DNA of 64,000 nucleotides, taken from the NCBI RefSeq assembly GCF_000803645.1, contig NZ_CP009122.1, positions 3,076,501 through 3,140,500 on the forward strand, written 5' to 3'. This stretch comes from Sphingopyxis fribergensis (GTDB taxonomy: Bacteria; Pseudomonadota; Alphaproteobacteria; Sphingomonadales; Sphingomonadaceae). The notes under the pieces were generated by a model. The model did not search any database and was not told the DNA's origin. It was given only the letters and a program-made list of their open reading frames with translations. This document shows positions 54,503 to 62,224 of this stretch, piece after piece. The position numbers and the translations under genes were made by a program. The number at the start of each line of letters is the position of its first letter. Position 1 is the first letter of the stretch.

Positions 54503-54721
54503 CAGATGAGGTAGACGTTTCGATATTTTGAGGAAACCCAAGGCGTTCACGCTGCTTTTTCAGTCCGGCCGGGATGTAACCCAGCGCCTACCCACCCTGT
54601 CCTGACTTCCAGATTGGACGTTTCGAGGCGATCACGCCTTGGCAAAGTCAGTTCAAAAATCGCGCCCACCGTCCGCCCAAACCACCCTGATTGAGGAGGC
54701 CTGGACGAAACGGTGGATTGT

Positions 54722-55894
54722 TCAGGTTGCGGATTTGGCCCAGTCGATTCCGGTCGCGGCGGCACCGGCATCCACAGCGACGAGCAAGCTTTCCTGACTG
54801 AGATGCGAGTACCGCTGGCTTGTCGTCACGCGAGCGTGGCCGAGGACTTGCCCGACGACGTACAAAGACTGTCCGCTCGACACCATGTTGCTCGCGGCGG
54901 TGTGCCGGAGATCATGAACGCGAACGTCGGGCAGACCAGCTTCGATCCGCGCCTTGTTCCACACATAGAAGATGTCCTTGTAAGGCTTCTTCGTTTGCGG
55001 ATTTGGCACCACGAACGGGCAATCATCCCAGCGAGGAACCTGCGCCAGAACGTCCAGCGCCGACTGCGACAATGGCACATGCCGCGCCTTGCCGGACTTG
55101 CTGTTCGGAATACGCCAACGCCGCTGATCAATGTCGAAATGCTCCCAGCGCGCATCGAGCAATTCTCTTTTGCGCGCGCCCGTCAGCAACAGCAGCGGGA
55201 TGATGAAACGAAGCTGCCGATTGGGGCTGGCTTCGATCGCCGCCTTCACCCGTTCGGTCTCCGCCGCCGTCAGGTAACGCTCGCGCGCATTGTCGACCTT
55301 GAAGTGCGGGACCGTGCCCAAAGGGTTCACGTCGGCGCCGGGCACCTTCCATTGCCGGGCCAGCTTGAACATATAGCCCAGCACGACATGCAGGAAATTG
55401 ACCGAGGCAGGCGACAAGCCCTCATTGACCTTCAACTTGAACCAACCCGCGATCGTTTCGGGCTCCAACTCATCGAGGCGCATCTTGCCGAACCGGGGCA
55501 GGATGTGCAGGCGCAGCGCCCGCGCGTCATTGTCGTGGCTGCGCTTGTAGGTGCGAATATAATCAAGATAGCGGACCGACAGTTCGGCGACGGTCGGCAC
55601 CTGTCGCTTGACCTGCTTGTCCTCCAGCGGGTTTTCGCCGACGACGACGCGGGAACGCAGCTTCAAGGCTTCGCGCTTTGCCTTTTCGTAACTGATGTCG
55701 GGATAGGGACCAATGCGGAGTTGCCGCAGGCGCCCGTACTTGTCCTTGTATCGAAGGTGAAACGATTTGCCACCGTTCGACCGGACTTCGAGAATGAAGC
55801 CGGACAGCTTATCCGAATAGTAGTCTACTTTTCGCCGATCCGGCGGGCAGGTGGCGGTGAGGACGAACGTGGCGTCCATTGTAACAACAGGCAT
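54722..55894 (-). CDS. Tyrosine-type site-specific integrase
   Basis: Phage-type integrase of 390 residues. It has an N-terminal arm-binding domain ('SGFILEVRSNGGKSFHLRYK', about 25-90), a SAM-like core-binding domain (about 100-195) and the catalytic domain. The catalytic residues are Arg241 ('TGARKREL'), His327 and Arg330 ('HDLRHTAA'), His353 ('LGHARVTT') and the nucleophile Tyr362 ('SQRYSHL'). All are present, so it is likely active. The start at 55894 has AAGGAA; an upstream start at 56113 adds 73 unlikely residues. The stop faces the truncated DUF938 gene, as expected next to an att site. Confidence 0.95.
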   Translation of the reverse strand: MPVVTMDATFVLTATCPPDRRKVDYYSDKLSGFILEVRSNGGKSFHLRYKDKYGRLRQLRIGPYPDISYEKAKREALKLRSRVVVGENPLEDKQVKRQVPTVAELSVRYLDYIRTYKRSHDNDARALRLHILPRFGKMRLDELEPETIAGWFKLKVNEGLSPASVNFLHVVLGYMFKLARQWKVPGADVNPLGTVPHFKVDNARERYLTAAETERVKAAIEASPNRQLRFIIPLLLLTGARKRELLDARWEHFDIDQRRWRIPNSKSGKARHVPLSQSALDVLAQVPRWDDCPFVVPNPQTKKPYKDIFYVWNKARIEAGLPDVRVHDLRHTAASNMVSSGQSLYVVGQVLGHARVTTSQRYSHLSQESLLVAVDAGAAATGIDWAKSAT

Positions 55895-56234
55895 TTCAAT
55901 TTCCTTTTTGAATGATCGATAGATCGAGGTCGCCAGACGGCGCAGGGTGTTGGTGAGGGTTGGGGTAGCCGGGCGGCCGGAATGGCCCTGAGGCCTTTGG
56001 CAAAACTGCCGAGAGGGAAGCGTGGGGGGTGGTAGTCGAAGGCCCCCGCCGCCGAGGTCGCGGATCGTCATGCGATGATCGTTGACACCCGGCCGCATGT
56101 ATCGGGAACGCAACTTGGGGTTGGCCCCGACAGAGGCATAGCCGCATGTTGCTCGGCGGCCGGTCGCAGGAGATGTCGGTGGACTAAGTCAATGAAAGGG
56201 TAAGCAATTCGATCATCGTTGCCATGACGGACGA
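55895..56234. other. Spacer between integrase and RepA-like gene
   Basis: 340 bases with no supported gene. An excisionase-sized frame was looked for and none with AlpA-like character was found. It holds the integrase promoter region and several short GC-rich inverted repeats near 55970-56060. Confidence 0.4.
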
Positions 56235-57359
56235 TCAGCGAGGGTCGCCCTGGAAGCTGAAAACTGAATTCTGGCTTTCATCCGGCCCACCCGGCGAGGA
56301 CAGCATATCAGTGAGGTCGTCGATCGGCCGGATCAGCTCGAACACATGAAGGCCGCGAGCACGAACCACATATTGCCAGAAATGTTTGTCCGGGTCTTCC
56401 CCGACATATTTCTCCAGCAGCTTAAGGACGCGGCGCTTTGAGACTTTATCGTGGTCCGCAATACTCCGGACAATTTCCATTTTCCCGCGCTCGCCGCCGT
56501 GGTGGATCGATAAAGCCAACGCCTGGAGAATTTCATTGTCTTGAGTTTTGTAGTCCAGGACGTCGTCGGCTCCCCCGTCGTAGCCATCGGTTTCGTGGAC
56601 CGAGGTCAGGCGTGCTATGTACGACAGTTCGGGTTCCGGCGAGTAAGCGTAAGCAACCTTGTCGGGGACGTTTCCGCGCCGCTTCTTATTCGTCAGCTGG
56701 GCAATCCGCTTTCCGTCTCGGCCGTCCTGGACGTCAATCACATAAGCGCAGTCCAGATCATCAATAATGTCGCTGACGCCAGCGAAGACGTTCTTACCGT
56801 TCGCATCGGTATGCTTGTTGGTGTGAGCAAGGCTGAGCAGCGTTCCGCCCGCGAGGACGAAGCGGCGGATAACTTCTGTGAATCCGCTGGTTTCGCTCTT
56901 GCTCATGGGCTGCGTGAATTTCTTGAAAGTGTCCAGGATTAGGAGCTTGCCGTTGGCGGTCCCTTCTCGGATCATCTCTTCGATCGCTGATGTCAGCAGA
57001 CGCGCCTTGAACCCCTGATAGCCTTCGGCAACAACGTGAACGCCGTACTCATCCAGAACGCGAACCTTGTCAGCCACGCCTTGGGTTGTGTCGTCAGCAT
57101 CCACATAGAAGACATCGCTGCCAGCTATGCGCCCGGTTTCGATGGCCTCGATCAACATGGCCAGCGTAATAAGAGTTTTGCCTGCATTAGGCGGCGCGCA
57201 CAGGACAGTTCCCTGCCCTGTCAGGCAAAATGAGCCAAGTAGCGGCTTCTGTTCGATGGCCATCTCTTCGAGCTTGGCCGCCTGTCCCTGCAGCGTATAT
57301 TTGAGCAGGGGATTCTTCTTTTTGAGGGATGGTGCCGGTTTGGCACTGGGATCGCTCAT
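56235..57359 (-). CDS. RepA-like AAA ATPase (hexameric helicase-type)
   Basis: RecA-fold ATPase of 374 residues, similar to the RepA helicase and AAA_25 proteins of plasmids and integrated elements. Walker A is 'APPNAGKT' at 55-62, 'DVFYVDADD' follows, Walker B is 'LLILDT' at 139-144, and 'GGTLLSLAHTNKH' matches the sensor strand. The C-terminal part (about 265-374) may form a winged helix. The start 57359 has GGAG upstream. It could unwind DNA for element replication or transfer; direct evidence is lacking. Confidence 0.82.
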   Translation of the reverse strand: MSDPSAKPAPSLKKKNPLLKYTLQGQAAKLEEMAIEQKPLLGSFCLTGQGTVLCAPPNAGKTLITLAMLIEAIETGRIAGSDVFYVDADDTTQGVADKVRVLDEYGVHVVAEGYQGFKARLLTSAIEEMIREGTANGKLLILDTFKKFTQPMSKSETSGFTEVIRRFVLAGGTLLSLAHTNKHTDANGKNVFAGVSDIIDDLDCAYVIDVQDGRDGKRIAQLTNKKRRGNVPDKVAYAYSPEPELSYIARLTSVHETDGYDGGADDVLDYKTQDNEILQALALSIHHGGERGKMEIVRSIADHDKVSKRRVLKLLEKYVGEDPDKHFWQYVVRARGLHVFELIRPIDDLTDMLSSPGGPDESQNSVFSFQGDPR

Positions 57360-57602
57360 ACATATCTCCATCAGAATTAAGTCTGACCGGGTCGCCATGT
57401 CGGCGTAGAGATGTCGTAGAGCTGTCCTAATTCGCAAAATCCGGGCTCGGTCGAGAAGCCACTGCGAATGAACTCTAAATGTGTACCCCGCCCGCCGGTG
57501 TCAAGTCAGCCGGGCAGTTTTCAGTTTTCAGGTTCCCATACTGCCGCAGGTTTGGGGTGCGACAGCGGTGGGCCTGCACACGCCGCACGATATGAATTCA
57601 GC

Positions 57603-58109
57603 TTAGCGTGACTTACCCAACTTGCCAATTTGGAGCGCCGCGAGCCGCTTTTGCCTCGCCCCGTCCCACTCTGGCTGATGCAGTTCGATCATCCGCGATT
57701 TGAGCGTTTTGATGCAGTCCACTGACCCCTTCGACGCCGGAAACCGAAGAATTTCGAGATCGAGGACGTCGATGTGCCTCCTTATCATCTGCGCTCCGAA
57801 ACCCTTGTTCCCCGTTTGCGGCTTACCTCGAATGCGTTGCAAACCCTTCTGAAGGCCGCGCTTCTCGGTTGCCCGCAGAATGTACTTCACTTCTCCATCA
57901 AGGAGAGCTCGCGCTAAGCCGGGAACATCGACGAGCTGGCTGTGGTCTGCCGCAAAGCCACCTCTCACCTCCTCCCAAACTGCGTCCCATTCTTCAAGTG
58001 ACCGACCGCAGACGACCAATGAAAGCAGTTCGTCTCGCGTTCGCTTGGCCACTTCCTGCGCCTCCCCTCTCTTTGCTACGCCTCTGAAATCAGAGAGAAT
58101 GATAAGCAA
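57603..58109 (-). CDS. Hypothetical element-encoded protein
   Basis: Unrecognised soluble protein of 168 residues, mostly helical and basic at the end ('GARQKRLAALQIGKLGKSR'). It contains 'ERGGFAAD'-like acidic parts and 'HIDVLDLEILRFPASKGSVD'. Its start overlaps the end of the next upstream gene (58076-58471) by 34 bases, so an internal start such as ATG-equivalents near 58040 is possible. There is no signal peptide. No function is proposed. Confidence 0.5.
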   Translation of the reverse strand: MLIILSDFRGVAKRGEAQEVAKRTRDELLSLVVCGRSLEEWDAVWEEVRGGFAADHSQLVDVPGLARALLDGEVKYILRATEKRGLQKGLQRIRGKPQTGNKGFGAQMIRRHIDVLDLEILRFPASKGSVDCIKTLKSRMIELHQPEWDGARQKRLAALQIGKLGKSR

Positions 58110-58471
58110 AGCTGTTGCAAAGGATCATCGTCGTCATCAGTCCTTTGAACAAGCACGATATAGGCGAATGCACTGCCGAAAGTGAAGATGAATTCAAACC
58201 AGCGGTCGTGCGCCGCCAAGTAATCCCAGTGCGGTAGGAAACCCGGCTCGCCAAACCGGATACCGTCCATCGGTTCGATTAGCGGCGACAGCCCGATGTG
58301 CCGGATGATGTCGGCTTCGGTGTCACCCCGCTGGACGACAAGATATTCGGTGTAATCGATCAGATCCTCGGTCAGTGCCCCGATCCGTTCGGCGAGAAGG
58401 CGATGAAGGTTTGTGTCCAGGTCGAGCGTCAGCGCGCGCGCGAAACTGGCGCGATCGTATAAATGCAGCAT
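58076..58471 (-). CDS. Tandem paralog 1 of an unknown 131-residue family
   Basis: Acidic soluble protein of 131 residues. It begins 'MLHLYDRASFARALTLDLDT' and contains 'PMDGIRFGEPGFLPHWDYLA' and 'DRWFEFIFTFGSAFAYIVLV'. It aligns over its full length with the next upstream gene (58551-58946), including 'D-G-x-x-x-G-x-PGF', an aromatic 'W/F-E' strand and the 'IVLLVxxR/D' end. The start 58471 has AAAGGAA. It is separated from its paralog by a terminator with a T tract. No known family is recognised. Confidence 0.7.
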   Translation of the reverse strand: MLHLYDRASFARALTLDLDTNLHRLLAERIGALTEDLIDYTEYLVVQRGDTEADIIRHIGLSPLIEPMDGIRFGEPGFLPHWDYLAAHDRWFEFIFTFGSAFAYIVLVQRTDDDDDPLQQLCLSFSLISEA

Positions 58472-58490
58472 GGTAGGATTCCTTTCAGGC

Positions 58491-58527
58491 AAAGAAAAAG
58501 CGCCCGAGGGGTCATCCCTGGACGCTT
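58491..58527 (-). terminator. Intrinsic terminator between the two paralogs
   Basis: AAGCG/CGCTT outer and AGGG/CCCT inner stems (58498-58527) are followed on the minus strand by a T-rich tract (58491-58499). It ends the upstream paralog's transcript or attenuates reading into the downstream one. Confidence 0.7.
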
Positions 58528-58550
58528 GCGATTGTTGGCGGTGGTTGGGG

Positions 58551-58946
58551 TCAGGCGTGGTCGCGGACCAGCTCAAGTAAGGACGCGTCGATGTCCGGTC
58601 GATCGGGAACGAGCAACACAATCCCGAAGCCGTCGTCGCTGACGATCGTCACCGCTTCGAACCAAGCACCGTGGCGCTCGACATACTCGAAGTTTGCAGT
58701 GAAGCCGGGATCACCATATTTGCTGCCGTCCACGAGGTTCGTGGCCAAAGGCACCCCGACCACCCCCTCAATCGCAGCGACCGTATCAGCGGGTTCCGCG
58801 ACGAGGAAATGGGCAAGCTCACCCAGATCGTAATCGTCATATTCGAGAAGCTGGTCACGCCGAAGCGCCAACAGCTCAAGGATATCGGGTTCGAGTGGTA
58901 ACGCCAGCGCGCGCGCCATGTCGGCCGAGCTGTGGATGGAAATCAT
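58551..58946 (-). CDS. Tandem paralog 2 of the same unknown 131-residue family
   Basis: Acidic soluble protein of exactly 131 residues, the same length as its neighbour at 58076-58471. It begins 'MISIHSSADMARALALPLEP', carries 'LVDGSKYGDPGFTANFEYVE' in the place of 'PMDGIRFGEPGFLPHWDYLA', and ends 'GFGIVLLVPDRPDIDASLLE'. Sequence divergence is large, so the duplication is old. No signal or membrane helix. A hairpin at 58968-58995 precedes it. Confidence 0.7.
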   Translation of the reverse strand: MISIHSSADMARALALPLEPDILELLALRRDQLLEYDDYDLGELAHFLVAEPADTVAAIEGVVGVPLATNLVDGSKYGDPGFTANFEYVERHGAWFEAVTIVSDDGFGIVLLVPDRPDIDASLLELVRDHA

Positions 58947-58967
58947 TATCGGTTCTCCAAATAGAGA

Positions 58968-58995
58968 AGGCCCCCGGAGTTTCGTCCGGAGGCCT
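58968..58995 (-). terminator. Hairpin terminator upstream of paralog 2
   Basis: AGGCC and CCGGA on the left pair with TCCGG and GGCCT on the right across a one-base bulge. On the minus strand a moderately T-rich stretch follows. It lies 27 bases after the stop of the 59022-59381 gene. Confidence 0.6.
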
Positions 58996-59021
58996 CTTGG
59001 GGTGGGTTTATTGGCTGTTAT

Positions 59022-59381
59022 TCAGCCGCTGTTAGCAAGTTCGATACAGGGTTGGATCCGGCGCAGGATCTTCTCGCGCCCCCAAAACGTCATCTTCGTG
59101 TTCTCTATGCCGTCCAACTGAGCTGCGGCGCTGACACCGCCGACGCCGCCACCGCCATCCCACACAAACAACGTGCGCTGAGGGCGATCGGGTTGTCGAT
59201 AGACATGGGGCATAATCGGAGCATCCACCTCGATCATACACCGTTCAAGATCGTAAATGTTCTTGTTGGTCTGAGTTGAAAACACTGGCTTCGCCTTCAT
59301 CAACCCGGCGACGTCAGCGCCCAACGCGGGCACGGCAATTGTTGCAGCGACGATCGCTGCGACGATATAATTTCTTCTCAT
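59022..59381 (-). CDS. Small exported protein, element-encoded
   Basis: Protein of 119 residues with a signal peptide ('YIVAAIVAATIAVPALGA') and two cysteines ('LERCMIEVDAP', 'RIQPCIELA') likely to form a disulfide in the periplasm. A glycine-rich loop 'WDGGGGVGGVSAAAQLDG' lies between them. No family is recognised. It follows the DUF4230 gene by 10 bases on the same strand, so both belong to one transcript. Confidence 0.6.
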   Translation of the reverse strand: MRRNYIVAAIVAATIAVPALGADVAGLMKAKPVFSTQTNKNIYDLERCMIEVDAPIMPHVYRQPDRPQRTLFVWDGGGGVGGVSAAAQLDGIENTKMTFWGREKILRRIQPCIELANSG

Positions 59382-59391
59382 TGGCTTCCTT

Positions 59392-60021
59392 TCAAAATGT
59401 CGCCGCCACCTTCACGTCGGGTAAACCGGCGATGCGTAGCGGGATTGCGAAGTAGTTTTCGACACTGGTGCGGGCTTGACGCTTTGCCGCGTCGAGCAGG
59501 CCCGGTTGTTGCGCCTGCGCAACCATCGCGCGGCGGGCATTCGCGTAGTTCGCTTTTCGAAGCGCCTCGACCTGCTCGTCCGAAAAGGTCAGTACGCCGC
59601 CGTTGATAGTGGTGGCATTCTCCGGCTGGAACGCAATATCGCCCAGCGTGACTTTGGGCAGCTTCACCGTCACCAGCTTCGCCTTCTCATCGTACCGAAC
59701 GTCGGCAAGGCTGAGATTGGACAGGTCGAGATAATAGGTCACGACCGCAGGTAGGATCAGTTCTTGCTCACCACCAAAGAGCCAAAGAACGGTGCGACCC
59801 GCCTGAACCTTGGCCGTGCCCTTGTACGAGTAAACCAGCAGCTTGTTTTCGTCCCGCAGGCTTTCGACGGTGGTGGCGAGCACCTTGGTGGTTTCCACCG
59901 TGAAGAAGCCGGTGTGTTTCACCTCACTGTCCAGAAGTTGCCTCGGCGCGGCGACGTAACCAACACCGAGGGCGACGACGTGTGTTGCGGCAAGAAGTCC
60001 GATCGTGCGGCGCTCGATCAT
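59392..60021 (-). CDS. DUF4230 family membrane-anchored protein
   Basis: Protein of 209 residues with a single N-terminal anchor or signal ('IGLLAATHVVALGVGYVAAP') and the DUF4230 pattern: 'LLVYSYKGTAKVQAGRTVLW', 'LPKVTLGDIAFQPENATTIN' and a C-terminal helix ('AMVAQAQQPGLLDAAKRQAR'). Such proteins sit in the periplasm; their role is unknown. The ATG at 60021 overlaps the stop of the lipoprotein gene (ATGA), so the two are translationally coupled. Confidence 0.75.
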   Translation of the reverse strand: MIERRTIGLLAATHVVALGVGYVAAPRQLLDSEVKHTGFFTVETTKVLATTVESLRDENKLLVYSYKGTAKVQAGRTVLWLFGGEQELILPAVVTYYLDLSNLSLADVRYDEKAKLVTVKLPKVTLGDIAFQPENATTINGGVLTFSDEQVEALRKANYANARRAMVAQAQQPGLLDAAKRQARTSVENYFAIPLRIAGLPDVKVAATF

Positions 60022-60554
60022 TTGAGCGCGAACAGCGGTTGCGAGGGCGTGTCCAGCCGGACCTTCCATGTAGTCTTGTCGAACGCAGATTTGTCCACTT
60101 TCCACGCCGTTCTGGTTGTCGCAGAAACGTTGGGATTCAGGTCGGACGTCATTCCGCTTGAGTCGTCCATCAAGTGGCTAGCTTTCATGCTCGCGATGTC
60201 GTCCTCGGCGTAGCTATTCCCTTCGGCATCCAGCAGCGTAAGTTCTGGCCGCTCCATGTAGACAAGCGGAGCCGATCCCACGTTCTTAAGGGTGTAAGTG
60301 ACGACGACAAACGTCTCTCCCTGTTCAGCCTTCGAGCCAGATTCAGCACTGCCCACTTGGATAGGTGTTGCGACGTCCGTGATGGTCAACTCGACGCCGT
60401 CTGCCCCGCCCGTTCGACCCAGCGCAATCATCGTTGTGTCGACAGCGGCAGCCGCTTTAGGTCCCTCCGCCGTGGGCTTTTCCGATTCTCCACAGGCTGT
60501 GAGACTGGCGGTCAGTGTCAGCGCAAGCAGCGCGGGCTTCAGTATGGTAATCAT
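60018..60554 (-). CDS. DUF4352-like lipoprotein
   Basis: Lipoprotein of 178 residues with lipobox 'LTAC' near residue 21. The mature immunoglobulin-like domain shows 'GVELTITDVATPIQVGSAES' and 'EQGETFVVVTYTLKNVGSAP', the usual DUF4352 pattern for extracytoplasmic proteins. It is the first gene of a three-gene run (lipoprotein, DUF4230, small exported protein) that is divergent from the XRE regulator at 60700. A role at the cell envelope of the element's host is inferred. Confidence 0.75.
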   Translation of the reverse strand: MITILKPALLALTLTASLTACGESEKPTAEGPKAAAAVDTTMIALGRTGGADGVELTITDVATPIQVGSAESGSKAEQGETFVVVTYTLKNVGSAPLVYMERPELTLLDAEGNSYAEDDIASMKASHLMDDSSGMTSDLNPNVSATTRTAWKVDKSAFDKTTWKVRLDTPSQPLFALK

Positions 60555-60699
60555 ATCGGTCTCCTCTTGGTGATGCCCGATCTTGGGCGTGATGAAGCCA
60601 TCACCGGCGGCACACGTTACCGACGGCTTTGGTCGATGCCAGTGAATTTGACACGATTGGTATACAGACGCGAGAAGCGCTCAACGTCCACATCGGCAC

Positions 60700-60918
60700 A
60701 TGGATGTGGTTCGGCTTCTCGGCGTCAATGTCCGGCACCAACGCAAGCTGAAGGGTATGACCCAGGAGCAGTTAGCGGCGGCGGCGGAGATGGAACGCAG
60801 CTATGTCAGCGACCTTGAAAGGGGTACGCGGAACCCGTCTGTGGCTGCGCTCGGCAGGATCGCTGATGCGCTCGCGATTGAGCCTCACGTCCTACTTGTG
60901 AAGAAACCTATTATCTGA
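60700..60918 (+). CDS. XRE-family helix-turn-helix regulator
   Basis: A 72-residue single-domain regulator of the Cro/C1 type. The helix-turn-helix is 'GMTQEQLAAAAEMERSYVSD' followed by 'LERGTRNPSVAALGRIADAL'. The shape is that of restriction-modification controller proteins and transposon regulators. It is divergent from the lipoprotein run (145-base gap) and lies 149 bases upstream of the nuclease-like gene on the same strand, so it may control that pair. Confidence 0.88.
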   Translation: MDVVRLLGVNVRHQRKLKGMTQEQLAAAAEMERSYVSDLERGTRNPSVAALGRIADALAIEPHVLLVKKPII

Positions 60919-61067
60919 GCCTCTTCATATAAGATGGCAACTTTCCCGCGTCAGGATCATGGACGCATTGATCTAGTCGGAGATAGGTACTCTTCCGGAC
61001 CAAGCGTCGATTGCTTTTATCCCCTTTTATATGCAAGTTCGCGACGTCGATTTGAGGGGGAGTTTTT

Positions 61068-62129
61068 ATGGATTTGGCATCGCGCCTAACGGAGCTGGCG
61101 AAGAAGACTCAGCAGCATCGCGAGGTGCTGCTCACTGAACAGGCTGCCAAGACAGCACTCGTCATGCCCTTTATCAACCTGCTCGGTTATGATGTGTTTA
61201 ACCCTTCCGAGGTCGTCCCTGAATTTAATGCGGACGTCGGAACTAAGAAAGGCGAAAAGGTCGATTATGCGATTTGCATAGACGGCAAACCCTCAATCTT
61301 GATCGAGTGCAAGCCGTCCACCGGCGAACTTACGATCAATCATGCCTCTCAGCTTTTTCGCTATTTTAGCGTGACCGATGCTCGCCTCGCAATCTTGACC
61401 AATGGCGTGATCTACAAATTCTTTTCCGACATTGACCAGCCCAACAAGATGGATGCCCAGCCATTTTTTACGCTTAGCCTAGATGCGATCAGGAAATCCG
61501 ACGTCCGCGTCCTTGAAGGCTTCACTAGAACGGGTTTCGACATAGATGCGATCGTGAGAGAGGCTTCGAACCTGAAGCTAGAGTCTCTCGTACGCAAAGA
61601 GCTTGAGAGTGAAATGGCAACTGCGTCCGAGGAGTTCGCCCGACTGATCGCGAAACGCGTCTACTCCGGACAGGTCACTTCTCAAGTGAAGGATAATTTC
61701 ACGCGCTTGATCGCTAACTCTTTCGCCGCGATCGTGCGGGATCATGTAAATGATCGTCTGACCTCGGCCCTGAATGCAACCGCTGTACCCGAACCCGACA
61801 ATGGCCATGTTACATCGCCGGAGGAAGTCATAACGACCGAAGAGGAAGTGAGCGGTTTTCGCATCGTACAGGCTATCGTCTCAAAACTGGTCGATCCCAA
61901 GCGAGTTTTTATGCGGGATGCGAAGTCTTACTGCGCCGTTTTGCTAGACGACAATAACCGAAAATCGTTGGCGCGCCTTCATTTCAACGGGATCACTACA
62001 AAGTATGTAGGGACATTCGTTGGACAAACGGAGACTCGGAACCAAATCAATGACCTGACGGACATCTACAAGCTTTCGGCCCAGCTAGAAGCCCGCATTA
62101 ATGAAATTGAAGGCAGTAAGAGCAAATAG
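61068..62129 (+). CDS. HsdR_N/PD-(D/E)XK-type restriction nuclease-like protein
   Basis: Protein of 353 residues. Its N-terminal domain matches the nuclease region of type I restriction subunits: 'AAKTALVMPFINLLGYDVFN' and a PD-(D/E)XK core with Asp66 in 'KVDYAICIDG' and Glu80-x-Lys82 in 'SILIECKPS'. 'QLFRYFSVTDARLAILTNGV' is also typical. No helicase is fused; the C-terminal half (about 250-353) is unassigned. A DUF4011 helicase follows after 95 bases on the same strand, and an XRE regulator precedes it. This suggests a nuclease-helicase defence unit. Confidence 0.8.
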   Translation: MDLASRLTELAKKTQQHREVLLTEQAAKTALVMPFINLLGYDVFNPSEVVPEFNADVGTKKGEKVDYAICIDGKPSILIECKPSTGELTINHASQLFRYFSVTDARLAILTNGVIYKFFSDIDQPNKMDAQPFFTLSLDAIRKSDVRVLEGFTRTGFDIDAIVREASNLKLESLVRKELESEMATASEEFARLIAKRVYSGQVTSQVKDNFTRLIANSFAAIVRDHVNDRLTSALNATAVPEPDNGHVTSPEEVITTEEEVSGFRIVQAIVSKLVDPKRVFMRDAKSYCAVLLDDNNRKSLARLHFNGITTKYVGTFVGQTETRNQINDLTDIYKLSAQLEARINEIEGSKSK

Positions 62130-62224
62130 GGCTGGTCGACATTACATAAACATTTGGCCAATTTTTGGCGCACTTCGCACGAACGCGGCTGGGCCCATGA
62201 AGCAGTAGTTTGAAGGGAAGAAGC

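Noticed and set aside
54200..54601. CCCACCCTGTC occurs at 54200-54210 and 54591-54601, bracketing the DUF938 remnant; considered as an att core
   Set aside because: The left copy lies outside the disrupted gene, the flanks do not extend the match, and an 11-base GC-rich repeat can be chance.
54547..54771. A 74-codon minus-strand frame between the integrase and the DUF938 remnant
   Set aside because: It overlaps the integrase end, is Pro/Arg-rich without domain character, and probably only reflects GC-rich junction DNA.
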